This document shows positions 47,156-56,562 of a stretch of 64,000 nucleotides of DNA, piece after piece. This stretch comes from Micromonospora sp. AMSO31t (lineage in GTDB: Bacteria > Actinomycetota > Actinomycetes > Mycobacteriales > Micromonosporaceae): assembly GCF_008868175.1 (NCBI RefSeq), contig NZ_WBKT01000005.1:33344-97343 (forward strand). Reading direction: 5' to 3'. Within the stretch, counting starts at the first letter, position 1, and every line of letters begins with the position of its first letter. The position numbers and the translations under genes were made by a program. Below the pieces are notes generated by a model, which was not told the DNA's origin, did no database searches, and worked only from the letters and a program-made list of their open reading frames with translations.

Positions 47156-48235
47156 TCAGCGCTCGACCTCGCCGGCGATGAACGCCTCGACGGCGGCGTG
47201 CGCGTCGTGGTCGGCGTACTGCTTCGGCGGGGACTTCATGAAGTACGAGGAGGCGGAGAGGATCGGGCCACCGATCTTCCGGTCCAGCGCGATCTTCGCG
47301 GCCCGGACGGCGTCGATGATGACCCCGGCCGAGTTCGGCGAGTCCCACACCTCGAGCTTGAGCTCGGCGTTCAGCGGGGTGTCACCGAAGGAGCGGCCCT
47401 CCAGGCGGATGTACGCCCACTTGCGGTCGTCCAGCCACGGCACGTGGTCGGACGGGCCGATGTGCACGTCGCTCTTCTGCATCTCGTGCGGGATCTGGGA
47501 GGTCACCGACTGGGTCTTCGAGATCTTCTTCGAGACCAGGCGGTTGCGCTCCAGCATGTTCATGAAGTCCATGTTGCCGCCGAAGTTGAGCTGGTACGTG
47601 CGCAGCAGCTCGACCCCGCGGTCCTCGAAGAGCTTCGCCAGGGCGCGGTGCACGATGGTGGCGCCGACCTGGCTCTTGATGTCGTCTCCGACGATCGGCA
47701 GGCCCGCGTCCTCGAACTTCTTGGCCCACTCCGGGTCGGAGGCGATGAAGACCGGCAGGGCGTTCACGAACGCGCAGCCCGCGTCGATCGCGGCCTGGGC
47801 GTAGAACTTGTCGGCCTGCTCGGAGCCCACCGGCAGGTAGGAGACGACCACGTCGACCTGGGCGTCACGCAGCGCCTGGACCACGTCGACCGGCTCGGCG
47901 TCCGACTCCTCGATGATCTCGCGGTAGTACTGGCCGAGACCGTCGAAGGTCGGGCCGCGCTGCACGGTGACGCCGGTCGGCGGCACGTCGCACAGCTTGA
48001 TGGTGTTGTTTTCGCTGGCCACGATGGCCTCGGCGAGGTCCATGCCCACCTTCTTGGCGTCCACGTCGAACGCCGCGACGAACTTCACGTCGGAAACGTG
48101 GTAGTCGCCGAAGGTGACGTGCATGAGACCCGGGACGCGGTCGTTCGGGTCGGCGTTCCGGTAGTACTCCACGCCCTGCACGAGGGACGAGGCGCAGTTA
48201 CCCACACCGACGATGGCGACGCGGACGGAGCCCAT
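47156..48235 (-). CDS. ino1: Inositol-1-phosphate synthase
   Basis: 359 residues. Converts glucose 6-phosphate to myo-inositol 1-phosphate, feeding mycothiol and phosphatidylinositol. NAD motif [16 protein letters not shown], then [46 protein letters not shown] and [28 protein letters not shown], all of the short actinobacterial Ino1. ATG with AAGGAGG upstream. It follows the padR gene by 24 bases, so the regulator and enzyme probably share a transcript, as with Rv0047c-ino1. Confidence 0.95.
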   Translation of the reverse strand: MGSVRVAIVGVGNCASSLVQGVEYYRNADPNDRVPGLMHVTFGDYHVSDVKFVAAFDVDAKKVGMDLAEAIVASENNTIKLCDVPPTGVTVQRGPTFDGLGQYYREIIEESDAEPVDVVQALRDAQVDVVVSYLPVGSEQADKFYAQAAIDAGCAFVNALPVFIASDPEWAKKFEDAGLPIVGDDIKSQVGATIVHRALAKLFEDRGVELLRTYQLNFGGNMDFMNMLERNRLVSKKISKTQSVTSQIPHEMQKSDVHIGPSDHVPWLDDRKWAYIRLEGRSFGDTPLNAELKLEVWDSPNSAGVIIDAVRAAKIALDRKIGGPILSASSYFMKSPPKQYADHDAHAAVEAFIAGEVER

Positions 48236-48259
48236 AACGTCTGCCTCCTTCTTCTTTCA

Positions 48260-48898
48260 TCACGGCCGCTCTTTCCTGGACTCTCCAGGCGGGGGCGGGC
48301 TGTCGTTTTCTCTGCGGCCGCCGGCCGTCCCGGGTTGGGGGACCGTCGGGGCCCGGCCGGAGCGCTCGTTGGCGATGAGCTCCTCCAGCCAGCGGACCTC
48401 GCGCTCACAGGCGTCGAGCCCGTGGCGTTGCAGTTCCAGGGTGTACGCGTCGAGCCGCTCGGCTGCCCGGCCGAGCACGTCACGAAGGCCTTCGCGACGC
48501 TCCTCGATCTTTCGGCGACGACCTTCCAGGATCCGGAGCCGGGTGGCCTGGTCGGTCCGGGCGAAGAACGCGAAGTGCACGCCGAAGCCCGTGTCGTCGT
48601 ACGTCTCGGGTCCAGCCTGCGCTATGAGCTGGGCGAAGCGTTCCTTGCCCTCGGCGGTAATGGTGTAGACCACCCGACCGCGTCGGCTGGTCAGCGCGGG
48701 AACCTCCTCGGCGGTGGCGGGTGTCTCGGCGGCTTCGGTGATCCATCCCGCCGCCTGCAGCCGGCGCAGAGTCGGGTAGAGCGTGCCGTAGCTGATCGCC
48801 GCCCGGATCGCGCCGAGCTTGGCGGTCAACTCCTTGCGCAGCTCGTAGCCGTGCATCGGAGCCTCCTGCAGGAGACCCAGGATGGCGAACTCGAGCAC
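48260..48898 (-). CDS. PadR family transcriptional regulator
   Basis: 212 residues. The PadR winged helix is LEFAILGLLQEAPMHGYELRKELTAKLGAIRAAISYGTLYPTLRRLQAAGWI with wing RGRVVYTITAEGKERF. A Vir-like helical C-terminus (ARTDQATRLRILEGRRRKIEERREGLRDVLG) gives dimerisation. GTG at 48898 chosen at the start of the domain; the longer frame runs into the operator. It probably represses its own operon with ino1 through the palindrome at 48941; the ligand is unknown. Confidence 0.9.
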   Translation of the reverse strand: MLEFAILGLLQEAPMHGYELRKELTAKLGAIRAAISYGTLYPTLRRLQAAGWITEAAETPATAEEVPALTSRRGRVVYTITAEGKERFAQLIAQAGPETYDDTGFGVHFAFFARTDQATRLRILEGRRRKIEERREGLRDVLGRAAERLDAYTLELQRHGLDACEREVRWLEELIANERSGRAPTVPQPGTAGGRRENDSPPPPGESRKERP

Positions 48899-48940
48899 GG
48901 GCCATCCCTTCTTACCCCCGGCGCGGAGTGGTAACCGCCG

Positions 48941-48963
48941 CGATGTATCGGTTCGATACATCG
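48941..48963. promoter_or_regulatory. Palindromic operator upstream of padR-ino1
   Basis: CGATGTATCG, a 3-base spacer (GTT) and CGATACATCG form a perfect 10-bp inverted repeat 43 bases upstream of the padR start. It contains the ATGT...ACAT ends typical of PadR sites. Confidence 0.8.
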
Positions 48964-49072
48964 CACGTTAGCGGAGACGCATGATCAGGGCAAACCCCCG
49001 ATTACGAGGTTCTGTCGTCACGGATCGTGACGATGGTCGCCTCACCTCTCCGGACCGCGTACCCTTTCCCGC

Positions 49073-49519
49073 ATGCGTACGCAGCGCCAGGTCGTCGACT
49101 ACTCGCTCCAGAAGCGAGCGGTGCTGCGTGAACTCCTCACCGGGCGGATCGGCACCTACGACGTCTGCGACGCCTCGCCGTACCTGAAGAACGCCGCTCG
49201 CTTCCACGGCGACCCCACCGACGAGCGCTGCCCGATCTGCCGCAGTGAGAACCTCATCCACGTCCACTACATTTACGGCGACGAACTCAAGCAGTCGGCC
49301 GGCCAGGCGCGCACCCGAGCGGAGTTGCCGGTCCTGGCCATGACGCTGCGTGAGTTCCAGGTGTTCGTGGTGGAGGTGTGCCCCGGCTGCGACTGGAACC
49401 ATCTCGTCGAGCAGTTCCTGCTCGGCCGGGACGGGCTGGCCGGCGGCACGGAGGACACGGTGGAGCAGGAGACCGCGACCGGCTCCACCCCTCGGCGAAG
49501 GCGAGAGGCGCAACGGTGA
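49073..49519 (+). CDS. DUF5318 family zinc-ribbon-like protein
   Basis: 148 residues: MRTQRQVVDYSLQKRAVLRELLTGRIGTYDVCDASPYLKNAARFHG, then two CxxC pairs (CPIC and CPGC) about 45 residues apart, fitting one zinc ribbon, and a charged tail. It is the conserved actinobacterial protein at the Rv0049 position, between the padR-ino1 pair and the penicillin-binding protein. Function unknown. ATG start; no strong ribosome site. Confidence 0.82.
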   Translation: MRTQRQVVDYSLQKRAVLRELLTGRIGTYDVCDASPYLKNAARFHGDPTDERCPICRSENLIHVHYIYGDELKQSAGQARTRAELPVLAMTLREFQVFVVEVCPGCDWNHLVEQFLLGRDGLAGGTEDTVEQETATGSTPRRRREAQR

Positions 49520-49588
49520 ACCTGGCTGTCCCGATCGATCCCGGCCCGACCCCAGGGCGGGACGACCGACAGCCACTAGGTCTGATTG

Positions 49589-49605
49589 ATCCGAATAGTT
49601 CGGAT
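49589..49605. promoter_or_regulatory. Palindrome upstream of the penicillin-binding protein gene
   Basis: ATCCGAA, TAG, TTCGGAT: a perfect 7-bp dyad followed at once by TTGACG (49606-49611), a -35-like hexamer without a well-spaced -10. Possible operator; binder unknown. Confidence 0.4.
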
Positions 49606-49713
49606 TTGACGCCTGCGCCCGGGCACCCCCGGGGTGTAGCGTCTCGTGTTCCATCTCACGGCAACCCGGTGGCGGCGCGCCAGCGCCCCACCGCGACCGG
49701 CAGGGTGTGAGGA

Positions 49714-52527
49714 ATGAACTACGGCGATCCCAGTTCTTCGCGTGGGCGGGCCCAGATCCCAGGCCCGAACGGCGAGCCCGGTCTTCCCGGGAGCCCGCAC
49801 GGGAACGGCTGGTCCTCCGGTTCGGAGGGCGCTGCCTCGGCCCGGGCCTCCGTGACACCGCGCGGCTCCGCGTCCGGTGGCCGGGCCTCGGTCGGCGGCG
49901 CGCCACCGGCAGCCCGTGGCGCCGCAGGCGCGGCCTCCGTGGGCCGGGCCGGTGCGGGGCGAGCCTCCGTGCCCGTCTCGCCGGCCCCCGGCACCTCGGG
50001 GCGAACCGGCGCAGGCCGCGCCTCCGTGCCGATCTCCCCGGCCGGCCCGGCAGGGCGCGCCTCGGTGGGCGCGGCCAGCGTGGGCACCGCGGGGCGGGCG
50101 AGTGTCGGCTCCGCGGCGGTGGGTGGCCGCGCCTCGGTGGCCCGGGCCGGCGTGCCCGGCTTCGCCGGCGGCGGCCCCGGTGGCCCAGGCGGCCCGACCG
50201 GCCCCGGTCGGGGTGGTCGTGGTGGTCGTGGCGAGGATCCGGCCCGGGCGAAGAAGCGCCGGCGGATCAACATGATGATCGCCGGGTTCGCCGTCTTCAT
50301 CATGCTCGCCGGCATGGGCGTGGTCGGCTTCACCTGGTACTCGCAGAAGGTGCTGCTGCCCGAGGACACCATCCCGCCGCTGTCCACGACCATCTACGAC
50401 CGGACCGGCAAGGGGGATCCCATTGCCAAGATCGGCGACCAGAACCGGCAGCTCGTGACGATCGAACAGATCCCGGAGCACGTGCAGCACGCCGTCGCCG
50501 CGGCCGAGGACCGGAACTTCTACCGGCACTCCGGTGTGGACTACAAGGGCATCGCCCGGGCCGCCTGGAACAACGTCAGCGGCGGCGACAAGCAGGGCGC
50601 CTCGACGATCACCCAGCAGTACGCGCGCAACGCCTTCGACAACCTGAACCAGGACACGTACGGCCGCAAGGTGAAGGAGGCGATCCTCGCCTCCAAGCTG
50701 AACGACAAGTACGACAAGCGCGTGATCATGCAGCACTACCTGAACGTGATCTACTTCGGCCGGGGCGCGTACGGCATCCAGGCGGCGGCGCAGACGTACT
50801 TCAAGAAGGACGTCTCCAAGCTGACCGTGGCCGAGGCGGCCGTGCTCGCCGCGCTCATCAAGCAGCCCGAGCCGAGCGCGACGCATAAGGGCTACGACCC
50901 GGCGATCAACCCGCAGGACGCGCTGGACCGGTGGAACTACGTCGTCAACGGCATGATCAGCGAGAAGTGGCTCGACGCGCCGAACATGCCGCAGCACCCC
51001 ACCGAATACCCGACCAAGACGCTGCAGAAGCCGTCGAAGAACAACGGCGGCGGCTTCGGCATCGACACCCCGTACGGCAACGTCGTCAACTACGTCGCGC
51101 AGGAACTGCGCGAGATGAAGCTCTGCACCGACAACGAGGCCGAGGTGACCGAGAAGAAGCCGCTCTGCGCCAAGGCGCTGAGCCGGGGCGGTTACAAGAT
51201 CACCACCACCATCGACAAGAAGATGCAGGAGGCGGCACTCGACGCCGCCCAGCGGGCCAAGAAGGGCTCCGAACTCTACGGGCAGCCGAAGAATCTGATG
51301 GCCGCCATGGTGTCGATCGACCCGGCGAACGGTCGGGTGCTCGCCTACTACGGCGGGGACAACGGCACCGGCACCGACTACGCCGGCAAGAACAACGAGA
51401 ACGGCGTGATCAGCGGTGGTCACTCACCGGGTTCGAGCTTCAAGATCTACACCCTCGCTGCCGCCCTCAAGGAGGGCATCTCCGTCAAGTCGCGGTGGAA
51501 GGGTTCGGCGTTCACCCCGAAGGACACGAAGTTCAAGGTCAGCAACGCCGGCGCCGACAAGGTCTCCTGCGGTGACTCCTGCACCCTCGAGCAGTCGACC
51601 CTCAAGTCGCTGAACGTGCCGTTCTACTACATCACCGAGAAGATCGGCCCCGACAAGGTCCTCGACATGGCCAAGCAGGCCGGCGTCACCACGATGTGGC
51701 AGACCGACACCAACCCGGCGAAGCCGCACGATCTCACCAGGGCCGATCCCAAGGACCTGGCCCCGGCGCCGTTCTTCCACGTGATCGGCTACGGGCAGTA
51801 CCCGATCACCGTGCTCGACCACGCCAACGGCGTGGCCACCTTCGCCAACCAGGGCGTCTACAACAAGGCGCACTTCGTCAAGCTGGTGCAGAAGCAGAAC
51901 CCGGACACCGGCAAGTGGGACACGGTCGGCTCGGAGAAGCTCAAGGGCCAGCAGCGGATCGACAAGGACATCGTCGCCGACGTCACCTCGGTGCTGGAGC
52001 AGTACCCGGGCCAGGTGAACCGCCGGCTCGACGACGGTCGCAAGGCGGCCGAGAAGACCGGCACCTGGGAACTCGGCGACGGCAGCACCCGCAACGGCGA
52101 CGCCTGGATGATCGGCTACACGCCGCAGCTCGCCACCGCCGTGTGGGTCGGCAACGTCAAGGACCGCAAGGCGATCAAGGACAAGAACGGTAACGACGTC
52201 AGCGGCGCCAGGATGCCCGGCGCCATCTTCCAGCGCTTCATGAACGAGGCGCTCAAGGGCAAGGACAAGGAAGACTTCCCACCGGCCGCGCACGTCGGCA
52301 AGGACGACACCGGCAACGGCAAGCAGCCGCCGCCGGAGGTGCCGCTGCCGGGGCTGCCGGGGCAGCCGGGCTGTGACCCCCTGGGCCTGTTCTGCCCGGG
52401 CGGCAACAACGGCGGCAACAACGGCGGCGGTAACAACGGGCCCGGCCTCCCGCCGGGACCGGGCGACACCGGTGGTCGCGGTGGCGGCCTGCTACCGAGC
52501 ACACCACCGACCCGCCAGACCTACTGA
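49714..52527 (+). CDS. Bifunctional class A penicillin-binding protein
   Basis: 937 residues, building peptidoglycan outside the membrane. The cytoplasmic N-terminus (1-185) is low-complexity with seven RASV motifs (43-142), then a basic patch and one membrane helix (187-208). Glycosyltransferase (GT51) motifs: AAEDRNFYRHSGVD with catalytic E265, and GASTITQQYARN. Transpeptidase motifs: S574-S-F-K (SxxK), S632-L-N (SxN) and K781-T-G. The C-terminus is a Pro/Gly/Asn-rich tail with CDPLGLFC. It is the PonA1 counterpart (Rv0050). ATG follows GTGTGAGGA. Confidence 0.95.
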   Translation: MNYGDPSSSRGRAQIPGPNGEPGLPGSPHGNGWSSGSEGAASARASVTPRGSASGGRASVGGAPPAARGAAGAASVGRAGAGRASVPVSPAPGTSGRTGAGRASVPISPAGPAGRASVGAASVGTAGRASVGSAAVGGRASVARAGVPGFAGGGPGGPGGPTGPGRGGRGGRGEDPARAKKRRRINMMIAGFAVFIMLAGMGVVGFTWYSQKVLLPEDTIPPLSTTIYDRTGKGDPIAKIGDQNRQLVTIEQIPEHVQHAVAAAEDRNFYRHSGVDYKGIARAAWNNVSGGDKQGASTITQQYARNAFDNLNQDTYGRKVKEAILASKLNDKYDKRVIMQHYLNVIYFGRGAYGIQAAAQTYFKKDVSKLTVAEAAVLAALIKQPEPSATHKGYDPAINPQDALDRWNYVVNGMISEKWLDAPNMPQHPTEYPTKTLQKPSKNNGGGFGIDTPYGNVVNYVAQELREMKLCTDNEAEVTEKKPLCAKALSRGGYKITTTIDKKMQEAALDAAQRAKKGSELYGQPKNLMAAMVSIDPANGRVLAYYGGDNGTGTDYAGKNNENGVISGGHSPGSSFKIYTLAAALKEGISVKSRWKGSAFTPKDTKFKVSNAGADKVSCGDSCTLEQSTLKSLNVPFYYITEKIGPDKVLDMAKQAGVTTMWQTDTNPAKPHDLTRADPKDLAPAPFFHVIGYGQYPITVLDHANGVATFANQGVYNKAHFVKLVQKQNPDTGKWDTVGSEKLKGQQRIDKDIVADVTSVLEQYPGQVNRRLDDGRKAAEKTGTWELGDGSTRNGDAWMIGYTPQLATAVWVGNVKDRKAIKDKNGNDVSGARMPGAIFQRFMNEALKGKDKEDFPPAAHVGKDDTGNGKQPPPEVPLPGLPGQPGCDPLGLFCPGGNNGGNNGGGNNGPGLPPGPGDTGGRGGGLLPSTPPTRQTY

Positions 52528-52544
52528 CGCCGACGGGCCCATGA

Positions 52545-52574
52545 CGGCGGCCGGACCACCTGGTCCGGCCGCCG
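52545..52574 (+). terminator. Terminator after the penicillin-binding protein gene
   Basis: CGGCGGCCGGACCA and TGGTCCGGCCGCCG, a perfect 14-bp stem with a two-base loop, 17 bases past the stop. Confidence 0.8.
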
Positions 52575-52649
52575 CCGGCGTTTCGCGGAGCGGAATTTGT
52601 GTGCGCGAGGCGGGACGGCGGGGCCAGGCGTACGGCAGGATGCCTCTCC

Positions 52650-54212
52650 ATGAGCACCCAGTCGACGGCAGGCATCGACGAGAACGGCTCCGACCGGCAA
52701 CTCCGGCCCGGCGCCTCCGAGGTCGCGCCACGACCCGGAGCCGTCGTGGACCACCCGTCCCGCTCGGACGGCTTCGTCCGCGGCGCCGCCGAGCTGATCG
52801 GCGGCCCGCTGGGTGACCACGCCGTCGCCCTGGACCGGCCCCCCGGCCGGGAGGGCCGGTTCTGGACCGCGGCCCGGATCGTGCTGGCCCTGGTGTGCCT
52901 GACGCTGGCCCTGCACTGGGTGCAGAAGTCCCCCTGCCAGGACGGCGCCTGGCAGAACAACGTCCAGTACACCCGGATGTGCTACACCGACGTGCTGGCC
53001 CTCTACTACGCCGAGGGGCTCAACGAGGGCAAGGTCCCCTACGCCGACCACCCGGTGGAGTACCCGGTGCTGACCGGCTACTTCATGGGCGCGATCGGCC
53101 TGCCGGTGCACGCCCTCGGCCTGGACAACCCCGGCGTCAACCAGGGGCAGTGGTTCTACAACCTCAACGCGCTCGTGCTCAGCGCGCTCGCCGTCGCCAC
53201 CGTTGCGGTCATCCTGAGCCTGCGCCGCCGACGACCATGGGACGCGGCCCTCTTCGCACTCGCACCGGCCCTGGTGCTCACCGCCACCGTCAACTGGGAT
53301 CTGCTCGCCGTCGGGCTGGCCGCGTTCGGGCTGCTGGCCTGGGCGCGCCGCCACCCCGCCACCGCCGGCGTGCTGCTCGGCCTGGCCGGGGCGGCGAAGA
53401 TGTGGCCACTGTTCCTGTTCGGCCCGATCCTCGTGCTCGCCCTGCGCGCCGGCCGGCTGCGGGCCGCGCTCACCGCCACGGCCACCGGCGCGGTGGCCCT
53501 GATCGCGGTCAACCTGCCGGTGGCGATCCCCTACCGGGAGAACTGGGAACGCTTCTTCGACTTGAACACCACCCGGCCGATCGACTGGGGCACGATCTGG
53601 TACATCGGCCGCTACCTGGACGGCAGGATCAGCCCCTCCGCGCCGGGCGACCTCGGGCCCTTCGAGTGGCTGAACGCGCACATCTCCACGCTCAACTGGC
53701 TGTCGTACCTGCTCTTCGGGCTGGCCTGCCTCGGCGTGGCCGCGCTGGCGCTGCTCGCACCGCGCCGCCCGCGGCTCGCCCAGCTGGCCTTCCTGGTGGT
53801 CGCCGCCTTCCTGATCTTCAGCAAGGTCTGGTCCCAGCAGTTCGTGCTGTGGCTGCTACCGCTCGCGGTGCTCGCCCGGCCCCGCTGGGGCGCCTTCCTG
53901 GCCTGGCAGTTCGCCGAGGTCTGCTACTTCGCCGCCTTCTACGGCGAGCTGCTCGGCGCGGCCACCACCCGGCCGGTCTTCCCCGAAGGCGTCTTCGTGC
54001 TGGCCGCCAGCCTGCGCCTGATCACCGTCGTGGTGCTCTGCGGCTTCGTGATCCGGGACATCCTGCGCCCCGAGCGGGACGCGGTCCGGGACACCTACGC
54101 GGACGACCCGGACGGCGGGGTGCTCGACGGTGCGCGGGACGCGCCCTGGTACCAACGCTGGCGGCACGGCGCCGCCAGCGTCGATCGCCCCGCCGAGGCG
54201 GTCACCGCCTGA
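52650..54212 (+). CDS. Glycosyltransferase 87 family (DUF2029) polytopic membrane protein
   Basis: 520 residues with about ten membrane helices after a hydrophilic 65-residue N-terminus. CYTDVLALYYAEGLNEGKVPYADHPVEYPVLTGYFM contains the acidic first-loop residues expected of a GT-C enzyme using a polyprenyl sugar. WDLLAVGLAAFGLLAWARRHP, GLAGAAKMWPLFLFGPILV and SKVWSQQFVLWLLPL are further family signatures. Relatives are mannosyl- and arabinosyltransferases of actinobacterial envelopes; the sugar is unknown. Equivalent to Rv0051 next to ponA1. ATG at 52650. Confidence 0.85.
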   Translation: MSTQSTAGIDENGSDRQLRPGASEVAPRPGAVVDHPSRSDGFVRGAAELIGGPLGDHAVALDRPPGREGRFWTAARIVLALVCLTLALHWVQKSPCQDGAWQNNVQYTRMCYTDVLALYYAEGLNEGKVPYADHPVEYPVLTGYFMGAIGLPVHALGLDNPGVNQGQWFYNLNALVLSALAVATVAVILSLRRRRPWDAALFALAPALVLTATVNWDLLAVGLAAFGLLAWARRHPATAGVLLGLAGAAKMWPLFLFGPILVLALRAGRLRAALTATATGAVALIAVNLPVAIPYRENWERFFDLNTTRPIDWGTIWYIGRYLDGRISPSAPGDLGPFEWLNAHISTLNWLSYLLFGLACLGVAALALLAPRRPRLAQLAFLVVAAFLIFSKVWSQQFVLWLLPLAVLARPRWGAFLAWQFAEVCYFAAFYGELLGAATTRPVFPEGVFVLAASLRLITVVVLCGFVIRDILRPERDAVRDTYADDPDGGVLDGARDAPWYQRWRHGAASVDRPAEAVTA

Positions 54213-54225
54213 CCGGCCGGCCCGG

Positions 54226-56562
54226 TCAGAGGCGGTAGACCACCGCGTCGCCGACCTCTTCCCGGGTCACGCCCAGCCCGTCGACCGGCCGGTCGAGCAT
54301 CCCCTCCCAGGGGGTGCCGCCGAGCCGGTCCCGGAGCACCACCACGTTCTTCACGCCCAGCCGCCGCAGGTAGTCGACGCTGCCGAAGTCGGGGAAGCTG
54401 ACCGTGACCTCGCGGACCTGGGCCTGCGAGTTCGGGGTGAAGCCACTGCCGCCGTTGACCATCCGCTGGAACCGGTCGGTCGACCAGAGCATCACCGGCT
54501 GGTCCAGGTTCTGGCTGCTGGGCAGCACCAGCATGGGCCCGTCCACCGTCCGCATCACCGCCGGTTGCTGCGGCACCACCGGGTGCGGGGTGACGTTCAA
54601 CCCCTCCACCACGACCAGCAGCAGCGGCACCAGGGTGGCCAGTCGCAGCCACGGGCCCGGCCACGGCGGGACCCGCTCGGCGGCGAGCTCGCGTACGCGG
54701 GCGCAGAACGCGGTGACCGCGCCGGCCGCGAGCAGGCCGAGCAGAAGAGTGGTCCAGAGCATCATCCGGCCCGGGGTCCGCAACCCGTTCCAGCCCGGCA
54801 GGTGCTCGAAGAGCGGCACGTAGGTGAACCGGCCGCCGAAGAACCGGGTGCCCATGCCCAGCGCCATCGTCAGCAGCACCCCGGCCAGCAGGAAGAGCCG
54901 GTGGCGGACCCGCCAGACCGAGAAGAAGAGCCCGCCGGCGGCCAGCGCGTAGAGCACGAAGCCGGGCAGCAGGGTCATCTCGGGGTGCCAGGGCAGCACG
55001 GCACGGGCACCCTCGTGCAGCTCACCCCAGATCCGCGACTCCGCGGGGGCGGTGAAGAACCCGCTGGCCGGCGGCGAGTAGAGCTGGATCTCGCCCAGCG
55101 TCCGCGCCGCGTTCGGGTGCTGCTCCGACACCGTGAAGTACGGCACGGCCAGCAGCGCGCCCACCGCGGCGAAGACGAGCCCGCCGAGCAGGTCGGCCAG
55201 GAACAGCCGCCAGCCGAACGGACGCTTCACCCGGCGCCGCCGCGCGAACCAGACGACCGCCGAGACCAGCACGATGCCGGCCAGCAGGTACGCGAACGGC
55301 AGCCCGATGCCGAAGCCGAGGCTGAGCTGCCAGGCGGCCACCAGCCAGCCCGCGAACGCCCAACCGGCGTGCCGGCGCGACGGCCGGTAGCCGTGCCGCA
55401 GCGACCAGCCGTGACCACGGGCGAGCATGGCCAGCGCCAGCGGAATGCCGCCGTTGGAGATGATGTGCAGGTGCCCGGCCTGGGCCAGCAGCCACGGGGC
55501 GTAGGCGTAGCTCGCCCCGGCCACCGCACCGGCGATCCGGCCCGCCCCGAGCTGCCGAGCCAGCGCGTACGCCCCGAACGTGGCGAGGGCGTGCGCCAGC
55601 ACGAACATGATGTTGTAGCGCAGCAGGGCGTCCTCGGGGCCGACCCCGATCATGCCGGCCGGCGCGTACCCGAGCAGGGTGTCGGAGAAGGCGAAGCTCC
55701 ACGACTCGGGGAAGAACGTGTTCGAGTTCCACAGCTGCGCCGGGTCGGTCAGCAGGATGTGGCCGGACCAGGCCAGCTGCCAGGACTGGAGGCTCGGGTC
55801 CCAGTAGTCCTGCGGCAGCGTGTAGCGCGGGTAGCGCAGCGTGGGCCAGGTCATCAGCACGGCCAGCGCCACCGAGGCGACGGCGGCCAGCGTCCACTCG
55901 TGCACCAGGAACCGGCCCACCGCGCGGACGATCCGGCGGGGCCGGGTGAGCACCGGGTCGGGGGCGGGACCGAACGCCGTCCAGGGATCGGCCGGCTTGT
56001 CGCCGTCCTTGCCCTCGGCACCGGTCGTGCCGTCGCTCCCCGCCGTGGCCGACGCCGCCTTGTCGGTCTCGGCCGGGCCTTCGGCTCCGCCCTCGTCGGT
56101 CCCGCTCTTGTCGGTCCCGGCCTTGTCGGTCCCGGCCTTGTCGGTCCCGGCCTTCCCCGTTTCGGTCTTGTCGCTGCTTCCGGCCTTGCGGCGGGTCCTG
56201 GCCTTGCGGCCGGTCCCGGCCTTGTCGTTGGCGCGGGTCGCGTCGTCCGTTCCGCCCGCCTCCGCGGTTTCCGCGTCGCCCTTGTCGGCCGTGCCACCGC
56301 TGCCCGCGGTTGCGCTGGCGGCGGTCCCCGCCGCGGCGGCGCGGTCACCGTTCCGCCCTGCCTCGGCGGTCGGCGCCCGCTCGTCGCCCGCAGCCGGCTC
56401 GGTCGCGGTCCCGTCCGATGCCGCGCCAGCCGTGGCGCCCTTCTTCCGGGCCCGTCGACGGGCGCTCGCCCTCGGTTTCGCGTCGGACGCGGTGTCGCCG
56501 GTGGCCGGTGGCGGGTCGCTGTCGGCCCGGCCGCCGGTGGCGTCGGACTGCTCGGTGGTCAT
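54226..56562 (-). CDS. Large GT-C-like membrane protein with repetitive N-terminus
   Basis: 778 residues. The first 210 are hydrophilic, rich in Ala, Gly, Lys, Asp and Thr, with four copies of KAGTD/KSGTD (137-156). About 11 helices follow. TLPQDYWDPSLQSWQLAWSGHILLTDPAQLWNSNTFFPE is an acidic first loop like that of GT-C glycosyltransferases. The C-terminal extracytoplasmic part (VMRTVDGPMLVLPSSQN to EEVGDAVVYRL) is globular. The donor sugar and exact family are not recognised. Its ATG overlaps the stop of the endonuclease gene by four bases, so it is co-transcribed with it; it is convergent with the GT87 gene. Confidence 0.78.
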   Translation of the reverse strand: MTTEQSDATGGRADSDPPPATGDTASDAKPRASARRRARKKGATAGAASDGTATEPAAGDERAPTAEAGRNGDRAAAAGTAASATAGSGGTADKGDAETAEAGGTDDATRANDKAGTGRKARTRRKAGSSDKTETGKAGTDKAGTDKAGTDKSGTDEGGAEGPAETDKAASATAGSDGTTGAEGKDGDKPADPWTAFGPAPDPVLTRPRRIVRAVGRFLVHEWTLAAVASVALAVLMTWPTLRYPRYTLPQDYWDPSLQSWQLAWSGHILLTDPAQLWNSNTFFPESWSFAFSDTLLGYAPAGMIGVGPEDALLRYNIMFVLAHALATFGAYALARQLGAGRIAGAVAGASYAYAPWLLAQAGHLHIISNGGIPLALAMLARGHGWSLRHGYRPSRRHAGWAFAGWLVAAWQLSLGFGIGLPFAYLLAGIVLVSAVVWFARRRRVKRPFGWRLFLADLLGGLVFAAVGALLAVPYFTVSEQHPNAARTLGEIQLYSPPASGFFTAPAESRIWGELHEGARAVLPWHPEMTLLPGFVLYALAAGGLFFSVWRVRHRLFLLAGVLLTMALGMGTRFFGGRFTYVPLFEHLPGWNGLRTPGRMMLWTTLLLGLLAAGAVTAFCARVRELAAERVPPWPGPWLRLATLVPLLLVVVEGLNVTPHPVVPQQPAVMRTVDGPMLVLPSSQNLDQPVMLWSTDRFQRMVNGGSGFTPNSQAQVREVTVSFPDFGSVDYLRRLGVKNVVVLRDRLGGTPWEGMLDRPVDGLGVTREEVGDAVVYRL

